DNA from: Streptomyces sp. NBC_00358
Lineage (GTDB): Bacteria > Actinomycetota > Actinomycetes > Streptomycetales > Streptomycetaceae
Assembly (NCBI RefSeq): GCF_036099295.1
Contig: NZ_CP107976.1
Span: 6,076,001 to 6,140,000 of the forward strand
Length of the DNA: 64,000 bases
Direction: 5' to 3'
The notes below the pieces were generated by a model that did no database searches, was not told where the DNA came from, and saw only the letters and a program-made list of their open reading frames with translations. A program made the translations under genes and the position numbers. Within the stretch, counting starts at the first letter, position 1. Every line of letters begins with the position of its first letter. Positions 16,552 to 23,846 of this stretch are shown here, in pieces.

Positions 16552-18063
16552 ATGACCGGCAACACGCACGCGCACACGTCCGCCACCACCCCCCGCCAGG
16601 TCGTCGTGGTCGGCTCGGGCCCGACCGGCCTGCTGCTGGCCGGCGATCTCGCCGCCGCCGGTGTCCCGGTCGTCCTCGTCGAGAAGCGCCCCCGCGGCAT
16701 CAGCAATCTCTCCCGCGCCTTCGTCCTGCACGCGCGCACCCTGGAGCAGCTCGACGCCCGCGGACTCGCCGACGGTCTGGAGAGCAAGGGGCGGGCCCTC
16801 GACCGTATTCGGCTCTTCGGCGGGCTGACGCTCGCACTGGACACGCTGCCCTCCCGTTTCAACCACCTGCTGGTGATTCCGCAGTACGAGGTGGAGGAGG
16901 CCTTGCAGCACCGGGCGGAGAAGGCCGGGGTGCGGTTCGTCTACGAGACGGAGGTGACCGGACTGCGGCAGGACGCGGACGGCGTGACGCTCGAAGTGCG
17001 GGGACCGGGCGGCGCGGCGGGTGAACTGGCGGCCGACTACGTCGTCGGGACGGACGGGATGCGCAGCGCGGTGCGGGAGGCGATCGGGCTGACCTTCCCC
17101 GGCAGGTCGGTCATCCGGTCCGTCGTGCTCGCGGACGTCCGGCTCGACGAGGAGCCGGAGTCGGTGCTGACCGCCAACGCCGTCGGTGACGCCTTCGCCT
17201 TCATCGCGCCCTTCGGTGACGGCTACTACCGCGTCATCGGCTGGCACCGCGGCCGAGACATCCCGGACAGCGAGCCGGTCGGACTCGACGAGGTCAAGGA
17301 GATCGCCCGGCTCGCCCTCGGGCACGACTACGGGATGCGCGACGCCCGCTGGATGTCCCGGTTCCACAGCGACGAACGCCAGGCGCCCGCCTACCGGGTG
17401 GGCCGTGTCTTCCTGGCGGGCGACGCCGCGCATGTGCACACCCCGGCCGGCGGTCAGGGCATGAACACCGGGCTCCAGGACGCGGCGAACCTCGGCTGGA
17501 AGCTGGCGGCCGTGTTCAACGGATGGTCCGGAGCAGCTCTGTTGGACACCTATCAGGCCGAACGCCACCCGGTCGGCGCGTCCGTGCTGCGCAGCAGCGG
17601 AGGCATCGTACGGCTCGCCATGGCCAAGCGTCCCTGGACCCGGGCGCTGCGCGCGGGAATCACCACGGTGCTCGGTCATGTCGGCCCCGCCCGTCGCCGG
17701 GCGGCCGGCCGCATCACGGGCATCGGGTACGCGTACGGGGCGCCGCGCGGCGCGCACCCCTTGACCGGCAACCGCGCCCCCGACCTCGCTCTGAGGAGCG
17801 GTCGGCTCTACGAGGCCCTGCGGGCCGGGAGGTTCGTCCTGATTGCCCCGGGGCCGTCCGGGACCGGGCAGGCAGGCCAGGCAGAGCAGGCAGAGCGGGC
17901 AGAGCGGGCGGGGGAGCGTGCGGGCCGTCTCACCGTGGAGCGCTGGGCGGGCGAGCGGCGCACGACGCTCCTGGTGCGGCCCGACGGATATGTGGCCTGG
18001 GCCGCCGAGTCCCCGGACCCGGCCGCGGTCGAGGCGGCCCTCACCGCCGCCGTGGGTTCTTAG
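16552..18063 (+). CDS. FAD-dependent aromatic monooxygenase (group A)
   Basis: ATG 16552 has AGGAGG 5 bases upstream; the longer open frame starts inside the operator array and is rejected. The 503-residue protein has the Rossmann FAD fingerprint VVVVGSGPTGLLLAGDLAA with the ribose-binding Glu in VLVEKRP, the DG motif VVGTDGMRSAVR and the GD motif VFLAGDAAHVHTPAGGQGMN. The C-terminal thioredoxin-like domain is short. This is the PheA/TfdB/rifampicin-monooxygenase type: NAD(P)H-dependent hydroxylation of an aromatic ring. A short repeat near the end (17870-17915) encodes AEQAERAERA. Divergence from a TetR gene suggests induction by its substrate, perhaps an aromatic drug or pigment. The substrate is not identifiable. 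Confidence 0.9.
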   Translation: MTGNTHAHTSATTPRQVVVVGSGPTGLLLAGDLAAAGVPVVLVEKRPRGISNLSRAFVLHARTLEQLDARGLADGLESKGRALDRIRLFGGLTLALDTLPSRFNHLLVIPQYEVEEALQHRAEKAGVRFVYETEVTGLRQDADGVTLEVRGPGGAAGELAADYVVGTDGMRSAVREAIGLTFPGRSVIRSVVLADVRLDEEPESVLTANAVGDAFAFIAPFGDGYYRVIGWHRGRDIPDSEPVGLDEVKEIARLALGHDYGMRDARWMSRFHSDERQAPAYRVGRVFLAGDAAHVHTPAGGQGMNTGLQDAANLGWKLAAVFNGWSGAALLDTYQAERHPVGASVLRSSGGIVRLAMAKRPWTRALRAGITTVLGHVGPARRRAAGRITGIGYAYGAPRGAHPLTGNRAPDLALRSGRLYEALRAGRFVLIAPGPSGTGQAGQAEQAERAERAGERAGRLTVERWAGERRTTLLVRPDGYVAWAAESPDPAAVEAALTAAVGS

Positions 18064-18557
18064 GAGGCGGTGGCGGCCAGCAGCGGGCGCAGCAGGTCGG
18101 CCAGTTGGGCGGCCTGCTCGCCGTCGAGGGCCGAGAGCGCGGCCGTCTGGACGGCGAGCCCTGCCTCGACGGCCTCGTCGATCAGCCTCAGCCCCTCGTC
18201 CGTCAGGGTGACTCGGAGGCCGCGCCGGTCGTGCGGATCGGGGGAGCGGCGGAGCAGCCCGGCGCGCTCCAGCCTGTCCAGGCGCCCGGTCATCCCGCCC
18301 GTGGTCAGCATGAGCGTGGCCGAGAGTTCGCGGGGCGGGAGCGTGTACGGGGCGTCGGAGCGGCGCAGTGTCGCCAGCACGTCGAATTCCCCGCGCGAGA
18401 TCCCGTATCGCGCGTACGCCTTCTCCATCCGGTCGCCCATGGTGCGCGCGAGCCGGAAGACGCGCCCGAAGACCTCCATCGCCGCGGTGTCGAGGTCCGG
18501 CCGGACGGCGGCCCACTGCTCGACGATCGCGTCGACGGGGTCCTCGGGGTTGCTCAT
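18060..18557 (-). CDS. MarR-family transcriptional regulator
   Basis: The 165-residue protein has a MarR winged helix: YGISRGEFDVLATLRRSD, PRELSATLMLTTGGMTGRLD, and the wing with the DxRR signature PDPHDRRGLRVTLT. Its stop codon overlaps the monooxygenase stop (convergent). Upstream it faces an EamA exporter gene across a 14-bp-arm palindrome, so it probably represses the exporter and itself until a small molecule binds. Confidence 0.9.
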   Translation of the reverse strand: MSNPEDPVDAIVEQWAAVRPDLDTAAMEVFGRVFRLARTMGDRMEKAYARYGISRGEFDVLATLRRSDAPYTLPPRELSATLMLTTGGMTGRLDRLERAGLLRRSPDPHDRRGLRVTLTDEGLRLIDEAVEAGLAVQTAALSALDGEQAAQLADLLRPLLAATAS

Positions 18558-18637
18558 GGGGGCGAGTATCCGCCGCGCCGCAGGTCGGTCGCAAGAAAGT
18601 GGCTCGGAGGGAAGCGGGTCGCCAGAAAGAGGCTTGA

Positions 18638-18669
18638 CGATAAGTAGCTTATAGCTAAGCTACTTATCG
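18638..18669. promoter_or_regulatory. 32-bp inverted repeat, probable MarR operator
   Basis: CGATAAGTAGCTTA (18638-18651) and TAAGCTACTTATCG (18656-18669) are perfect 14-bp arms around 4 bases. The site lies between the divergent marR and eamA genes and overlaps TTGACG (18634-18639), which has a possible -10 TAAGCT 16 bases on. It is one of the few AT-rich stretches in the region. Confidence 0.8.
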
Positions 18670-18680
18670 CTGACCTACTC

Positions 18681-19763
18681 ATGTCCGGCCTCCTCGAAAC
18701 CGGGTGTCCCGTGGACGCGAAACGACCCGCCCTCATAGCCCTCACGGCGCTCGCCCCCATCTCCTGGGGCAGCACCTACGCCGTTACCACCGAGTTCCTC
18801 CCGCCCGACCGGCCGCTGCTCACGGCCGTGCTGCGCGCCCTGCCCGCCGGGCTGCTGCTCCTCGCGCTCGCGCGAGTGCTGCCGCGCGGAGTGTGGTGGG
18901 GGAAGGCGGCCGTGCTGGGCGCGCTGAACATCGGCGCGTTCTTCCCGCTGCTGTTCCTCTCCGCGTACCGGCTGCCCGGCGGAGCGGCGGCCGTGGTCGG
19001 GTCCACCGGGCCGTTGTTCGTGGCGGGTCTCTCGGTGGCGCTGCTCGGCGACCGGCCGACCCTCCGTACGCTCCTCACCGGTGTCACCGCGGCCCTCGGC
19101 GTCAGCCTCGTCGTCCTGAAGGCGGCGGGCGCCCTCGACCCCGTGGGTGTTCTCGCGGCGCTCGCCTCCACCGCGTCGATGTCCACCGGCACGGTGCTCA
19201 CCCAGCGGTGGGGGCGGCCGGACGGAGTCGGTCCGCTGGCGCTGACGGCCTGGCAGCTCACCGCCGGAGGACTGCTGATCGCTCCGGTCGCACTTGTGGT
19301 CGAGGGTGCGCCGCCCGTGCTGGACGGCCGGGCGATCGGCGGCTACCTGTACCTCGCGCTGGCCAACACGGCGGTCGCGTACTGGCTGTGGTTCCGGGGC
19401 ATCGGCCGGCTCACCGCCACCCAGGTGACGTTCCTCGGCCCGCTCTCGCCGCTGACCGCGGCCGTCATCGGCTGGGCCGCGCTGGGGCAGGCGCTGACAC
19501 CGGTGCAGTCGGCGGGCATGGCGCTCGCGTTCGGGGCGACCGTGTCCGGTCAGTTCGGAGCCCGTACGGCCGCCGCCGGTCCCGCCCCGGCCTCGCGCGC
19601 GAACCCGCTCCGCCGCACCTCGTACAGGAAGCAGCCGTACTCCACCGCCCGTACATGGACCAGGGCCACCTCCGGGTCGTCGAACGCCGCGGTGAAGGCC
19701 TCGTCGAACACGGCCGGTTCGCCGACCAGTTGCCCGCCCAGGATGTGCCCCTCGGCCGAGTAG
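18681..19763 (+). CDS. EamA/DMT-family exporter with run-on C-terminus
   Basis: The frame gives 360 residues. Ten hydrophobic helices with two EamA repeats (ALAPISWGSTYAVTTEFLPP at the start of repeat one; STASMSTGTVLTQRWGRP in repeat two) fill residues ~12-290, the normal family length. The last ~70 residues are Ser/Thr/Arg-rich without membrane segments and read antisense through the end of the DUF1203 gene, so they may be spurious or tolerated run-on. ATG 18681 is used; GTG 18711 is an alternative. It probably exports an amino acid, nucleoside or toxic metabolite under MarR control. Confidence 0.85.
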   Translation: MSGLLETGCPVDAKRPALIALTALAPISWGSTYAVTTEFLPPDRPLLTAVLRALPAGLLLLALARVLPRGVWWGKAAVLGALNIGAFFPLLFLSAYRLPGGAAAVVGSTGPLFVAGLSVALLGDRPTLRTLLTGVTAALGVSLVVLKAAGALDPVGVLAALASTASMSTGTVLTQRWGRPDGVGPLALTAWQLTAGGLLIAPVALVVEGAPPVLDGRAIGGYLYLALANTAVAYWLWFRGIGRLTATQVTFLGPLSPLTAAVIGWAALGQALTPVQSAGMALAFGATVSGQFGARTAAAGPAPASRANPLRRTSYRKQPYSTARTWTRATSGSSNAAVKASSNTAGSPTSCPPRMCPSAE

Positions 19764-20080
19764 CGGCGGACCACGCGGTGGGCGTTCGTGAACGGGAGGG
19801 CGTCCGTGGCCGGGCCCGCGCATTCGTCCGCGTGGATGAAGACCGGGCCCTGCTCGTCGTACGCGCCCGGCTCGACGCCCCTCGCGGCGGCCCAGCGGCG
19901 CAGCGGGGCGTACGAGACCAGGGCGACGCGCTCGCCGGGCTCGCCGCGGCGCAGGCAACAGCGCAGCGGGGCGCCGCCCACCTCGTCGGTCAGCGGGGCG
20001 AGCGGACGGCCCGCGTCGTCGGTGGCGCGGAGCTCTTTCAGGACGTCCGGGGCAATGGGGTGTGCGGTGTACGTCGTCAT
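19550..20080 (-). CDS. DUF1203 family protein
   Basis: The 176-residue product starts at ATG 20080 (MTTYTAHPIAPDVLKELRA). It has the DUF1203 pattern: APLRCCLRRGEPGERVALVS, GPVFIHADECAG, RVVRRYSAEGHILGG, and VHVRAVEYGCFLYEVRRSG near the end. The Cys pair near the start and the HADEC motif suggest metal or redox chemistry, but no activity is known to me. Its last 214 bp overlap the exporter frame on the other strand. Confidence 0.85.
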   Translation of the reverse strand: MTTYTAHPIAPDVLKELRATDDAGRPLAPLTDEVGGAPLRCCLRRGEPGERVALVSYAPLRRWAAARGVEPGAYDEQGPVFIHADECAGPATDALPFTNAHRVVRRYSAEGHILGGQLVGEPAVFDEAFTAAFDDPEVALVHVRAVEYGCFLYEVRRSGFAREAGAGPAAAVRAPN

Positions 20081-20192
20081 ACGTCCAGGCTCGTGCCCGC
20101 GCCCGCCCGGCACCGGCGGGAAACGGACATCGCGCTGTGCGAGGGTCCCGTGGAAGGATGACGCAACCCACACATAACGAGGAGATGACCGC

Positions 20193-22781
20193 GTGCCTGG
20201 CACAAACCTGACCCGCGAAGAGGCGCAGCAGCGCGCGAAACTGCTCACCGTTGACTCGTACGAGGTCGAACTCGACCTCTCCGGCGCGCAGGAGGGCGGC
20301 ACCTACCGGTCCGTGACCACGGTGCGCTTCGACTCCGCCGAGACCGGCGCGGAGACGTTCATCGACCTGGTGGCCCCGGCCGTCCACGAGGTCACTCTCA
20401 ACGGCGACCCGCTCGACGCGGCCGAGGTCTTCGAGGACTCGCGGATCGCGCTGTCCGGGCTCCTGGAGGGGCGCAACATCGTCCGTGTCGTCGCGGACTG
20501 CGCGTACACCAACACCGGTGAGGGACTGCACCGGTTCGTCGACCCCGTCGACCAGCAGGCCTACCTCTACACCCAGTTCGAGGTGCCGGACGCGCGCCGC
20601 GTCTTCGCGTCCTTCGAACAGCCCGACCTGAAGGCCACCTTCCAGTTCACCGTGAAGGCGCCGTCCGGCTGGACGGTCATCTCCAACTCGCCGACCCCGG
20701 AGCCCAAGGACGACGTCTGGGTCTTCGAGCCGACGCCGCGGATCTCCACGTACATCACCGCGCTGATCGTCGGCCCGTACCACTCGGTGCACAGCGTGTA
20801 CGAGAAGGACGGACGGACCGTCCCGCTCGGCATCTACTGTCGCCCCTCGCTCGCCGAGTTCCTCGACTCGGACGCGATCTTCGAGGTCACCCGGCAGGGC
20901 TTCGACTGGTTCCAGGAGAAGTTCGACTACGCGTACCCGTTCGAGAAGTACGACCAGCTCTTCGTGCCCGAGTTCAACGCGGGCGCGATGGAGAACGCGG
21001 GCGCGGTCACCATCCGCGACCAGTACGTCTTCCGCTCCAAGGTCACCGACGCCGCCTACGAGCTGCGCGCCGAGACGATCCTGCACGAGCTGGCCCACAT
21101 GTGGTTCGGCGACCTCGTGACGATGGAGTGGTGGAACGACCTCTGGCTGAACGAGTCGTTCGCCACCTACACCTCCATCGCCTGCCAGGCCTACCACCCC
21201 GACAGCCGGTGGCCGCACTCCTGGACCACCTTCGCCAACTCCATGAAGACCTGGGCGTACCGGCAGGACCAGCTCCCCTCCACCCACCCGATCATGGCCG
21301 AGATCCGCGACCTCGACGACGTGCTCGTCAACTTCGACGGCATCACGTACGCCAAGGGCGCCTCCGTCCTCAAGCAGCTCGTCGCCTATGTCGGCATGGA
21401 CGAGTTCTTCAGCGGCGTCCAGGCCTACTTCAAGGCCCACGCGTTCGGGAACACCCAGCTTTCCGACCTGCTCGGCGCCCTGGAGGAGACCTCCGGACGC
21501 GACCTCGGGACCTGGGCGCAGAAGTGGCTCCAGACCGCCGGGATCAACATCCTGCGCCCGGAGATCGAGACCGACGCCGACGGTGTCATCACCTCCTTCG
21601 CCATCCGCCAGGAGGCCCCGGCCCTGCCCGCCGGCGCCCAGGGCGAGCCGACGCTGCGCCCGCACCGCATCGCGGTCGGCCTGTACGACTTCGACGGCGC
21701 CGAGGGCGGCAGCGGCAAGCTGGTGCGTGACGAGCGCCTCGAACTGGACGTGGACGGGGAGCTGACCGCCGTACCGGAGCTCGTCGGCAGGCGCCGCCCC
21801 GACGTGGTCCTGCTCAACGACGACGACCTGTCGTACGCCAAGGTCCGCCTCGACGAGGACTCGCTCGCGTTCGTCACCGAGCACCTCGGCGACTTCGAGT
21901 CCTCCCTGCCGCGCGCCCTGTGCTGGGCCTCGGCCTGGGACATGACCCGCGACGCCGAGCTCGCCACCCGCGACTACCTGGCGCTGGTGCTGTCCGGCAT
22001 CGGCAAGGAGTCCGACATCGGTGTCGTGCAGTCACTGCACCGGCAGGTGAAGCTGGCGATCGAGCTGTACGCCGACCCGACCGCCCGCGAGGCCCTGCTG
22101 ACCCGCTGGACCGACGCGACCCTCGCCCACCTGCGCTCGGCCGAGGCCGGCGGCGACCACCAGCTCGCCTGGGCGCGCGCCTTCGCGGCGACCGCGCGCA
22201 CGCCGGAGCAGCTCGACCTCCTGGAGGCGCTGCTCGAAGGCCGCGAGACCATCGAGGGCCTGGCCGTCGACACCGAACTGCGCTGGGCGTTCGTGCAGCG
22301 GCTCGCGGCCGTCGGACGCTTCGACGACGCGGAGATCGCCGCCGAGTACGAGCGCGACAAGACGGCCGCCGGTGAGCGGCACGCGGCCACCGCCCGCGCC
22401 GCCCGTCCCACCGAGGAGGCGAAGGCGGAGGCATGGGCCGCGGTCGTCGAGTCCGACAAGCTCCCGAACGCCGTGCAGGAAGCGGTCATCGCGGGCTTCG
22501 TCCAGTCCGACCAGCGTGAGCTGCTCGCCCCGTACACGGACAAGTACTTCGCCGTGGTCAAGGAGATCTGGGACGCCCGCTCGCACGAGATCGCGCAGCA
22601 GATCGCGACCGGTCTCTACCCGGGCGTCCACGTCGCCGAGGAGACCCTCGCCAAGACGGACGCGTGGCTGGCCACGGCCGAGCCGAACGCCGCTCTGCGA
22701 CGACTCGTCTCGGAGTCCCGCTCGGGTGTGGAGCGGGCCCTGAAGGCCCAGGCCGCGGACGCGCAGGCGCCGACGGCGTAG
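20193..22781 (+). CDS. pepN: Aminopeptidase N (M1 zinc metallopeptidase)
   Basis: GTG 20193 follows GAGGAGATGACC. The 862-residue cytoplasmic enzyme has the M1 exopeptidase motif GAMEN (264-268), the zinc site HELAH (His298, Glu299, His302) with Glu321 in NESF, and the ERAP1-like C-terminal domain. It removes N-terminal amino acids from peptides during protein turnover. It is monocistronic and ends before a triple hairpin. A paralogue is encoded at 39020-41626. Confidence 0.96.
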   Translation: MPGTNLTREEAQQRAKLLTVDSYEVELDLSGAQEGGTYRSVTTVRFDSAETGAETFIDLVAPAVHEVTLNGDPLDAAEVFEDSRIALSGLLEGRNIVRVVADCAYTNTGEGLHRFVDPVDQQAYLYTQFEVPDARRVFASFEQPDLKATFQFTVKAPSGWTVISNSPTPEPKDDVWVFEPTPRISTYITALIVGPYHSVHSVYEKDGRTVPLGIYCRPSLAEFLDSDAIFEVTRQGFDWFQEKFDYAYPFEKYDQLFVPEFNAGAMENAGAVTIRDQYVFRSKVTDAAYELRAETILHELAHMWFGDLVTMEWWNDLWLNESFATYTSIACQAYHPDSRWPHSWTTFANSMKTWAYRQDQLPSTHPIMAEIRDLDDVLVNFDGITYAKGASVLKQLVAYVGMDEFFSGVQAYFKAHAFGNTQLSDLLGALEETSGRDLGTWAQKWLQTAGINILRPEIETDADGVITSFAIRQEAPALPAGAQGEPTLRPHRIAVGLYDFDGAEGGSGKLVRDERLELDVDGELTAVPELVGRRRPDVVLLNDDDLSYAKVRLDEDSLAFVTEHLGDFESSLPRALCWASAWDMTRDAELATRDYLALVLSGIGKESDIGVVQSLHRQVKLAIELYADPTAREALLTRWTDATLAHLRSAEAGGDHQLAWARAFAATARTPEQLDLLEALLEGRETIEGLAVDTELRWAFVQRLAAVGRFDDAEIAAEYERDKTAAGERHAATARAARPTEEAKAEAWAAVVESDKLPNAVQEAVIAGFVQSDQRELLAPYTDKYFAVVKEIWDARSHEIAQQIATGLYPGVHVAEETLAKTDAWLATAEPNAALRRLVSESRSGVERALKAQAADAQAPTA

Positions 22782-22782
22782 T

Positions 22783-22875
22783 CCCCTCACCCGGGTGAGG
22801 GGGCATCGTCCGGGCGCCGGCCTTCGTGCCGGCGCCCGGACCGTGGGCGGGACACCGGTTCGGTGTCCCGCCCAC
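22783..22875. terminator. Three consecutive hairpins between pepN and the SDR gene
   Basis: Hairpin 1 is a 20-bp perfect palindrome (22783-22802). Hairpin 2 has 14-bp arms GTCCGGGCGCCGGC and its complement with a 6-base loop (22808-22841). Hairpin 3 has 15-bp arms starting GTGGGCGGGACACCG with a 3-base loop (22843-22875). They separate two convergent genes. Confidence 0.8.
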
Positions 22876-22919
22876 TGCCGTACGCCGTGGTTCCGCGCGT
22901 TCGGCCGTGTGCCCCGGGC

Positions 22920-23696
22920 TCAGTGGGGGACCATTCCGCCCGTCACGTTGACGAACGTGCCGGTGATGCCGCCCGCCAGGTCGGAGGCGAGGAACGCGGC
23001 GGTGGCGGCGATCTCGGCCAGGGTGGGGTTGCGGCGGGTCATGCGCATCCCCGCGAGGTTCGCGAGCAGCCCCTGGAGTGCCGCTTCGTCGAGGTCCATG
23101 GCGCTGTCGACCGCGAGCAGCTTCTCCCGGGTCAGGGTCTCGGGCACCCCCGCCGCCCACAGGCCCACCACCCGCAGTCCGCGCGGTCCCAGCTCCGCCG
23201 CCAGGTTCCGCACCAGCGTGTCGATCGCCGCGTCCGCGGGTCCGGTGCCGCCCATCATCGGACTGCCGTGCGCGGAGCCGCTGTCGAGCGTGAGCACCAC
23301 GCCCGAGCCCGCCTCGGCCATGCGACGGGCGGCGGCGCGGGCGGTGATGAAGTTGGTGCGGACACCGGTCTCGACGGGCCGTACGAAGTCCTCGACCGGC
23401 AGGTCGAGCAGGGGAACGCCCTGCACATCGCCGCGCGTGACGAGGTTGAAGGAGACGTCGACGGCGTCCAGGGAGGCGATGTGCGTGGTGACCGCCGTCT
23501 CGTCCAGCGCGTCGAGCACCGCGGTCTCGGCGTGCCCGCCCGCCGCCGCGATGTCCGAGGCCACCGCGTCCAGTGTCTTCGCCGTGCGCCCCACCAGGTG
23601 CACCCGGGCACCCTCACGGGCGAAGGTGCGGGCGACGGCACCGCCGATGGATCCGCCGGCGCCGTAGATGACCGCGGTCTTGTCGGTGAGCAGCAT
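22920..23696 (-). CDS. Short-chain dehydrogenase/reductase-like protein lacking the YxxxK motif
   Basis: ATG 23696 is preceded by GGAGAG at 6-8 bases and gives 258 residues; the longer frame adds 14 unlikely residues. The Rossmann start is clear (AVIYGAGGSIGGAVARTFAR, then VHLVGRTAKTLDAV) and the C-terminus has the SDR end GGITGTFVNVTGGMVPH. The region that should hold Ser-(x12)-Tyr-x3-Lys reads DSGSAHGSPMMGGTGPADAA, with no Tyr or Lys. It may bind a nucleotide without classical reductase chemistry, as in other divergent SDRs. A 14-bp repeat tract lies in its promoter region. Confidence 0.85.
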   Translation of the reverse strand: MLLTDKTAVIYGAGGSIGGAVARTFAREGARVHLVGRTAKTLDAVASDIAAAGGHAETAVLDALDETAVTTHIASLDAVDVSFNLVTRGDVQGVPLLDLPVEDFVRPVETGVRTNFITARAAARRMAEAGSGVVLTLDSGSAHGSPMMGGTGPADAAIDTLVRNLAAELGPRGLRVVGLWAAGVPETLTREKLLAVDSAMDLDEAALQGLLANLAGMRMTRRNPTLAEIAATAAFLASDLAGGITGTFVNVTGGMVPH

Positions 23697-23778
23697 GATG
23701 ATCTCTCCTGAGGGTGTCCGGCCGTACGTGTCGGTCATGCAGACGTACAGGCCCGCCCCGACTCATCGGTCGGCCGCG

Positions 23779-23846
23779 TCGGCCCGGTTCGATCGGCCCG
23801 GTTCGATAGGCCTGGTTCGATCGGCCTGGTCCATCGGCCCGGCTCA
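23779..23846. repeat. Minisatellite of five 13-14-bp units upstream of the SDR gene
   Basis: Units tcggcccggttcga start at 23779, 23793 and (taggcctggttcga) 23807, followed by 13-bp variants at 23821 and 23834. The last overlaps the stop codon of the sigma-factor gene. The tract fills much of the 147-bp gap. Confidence 0.85.
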
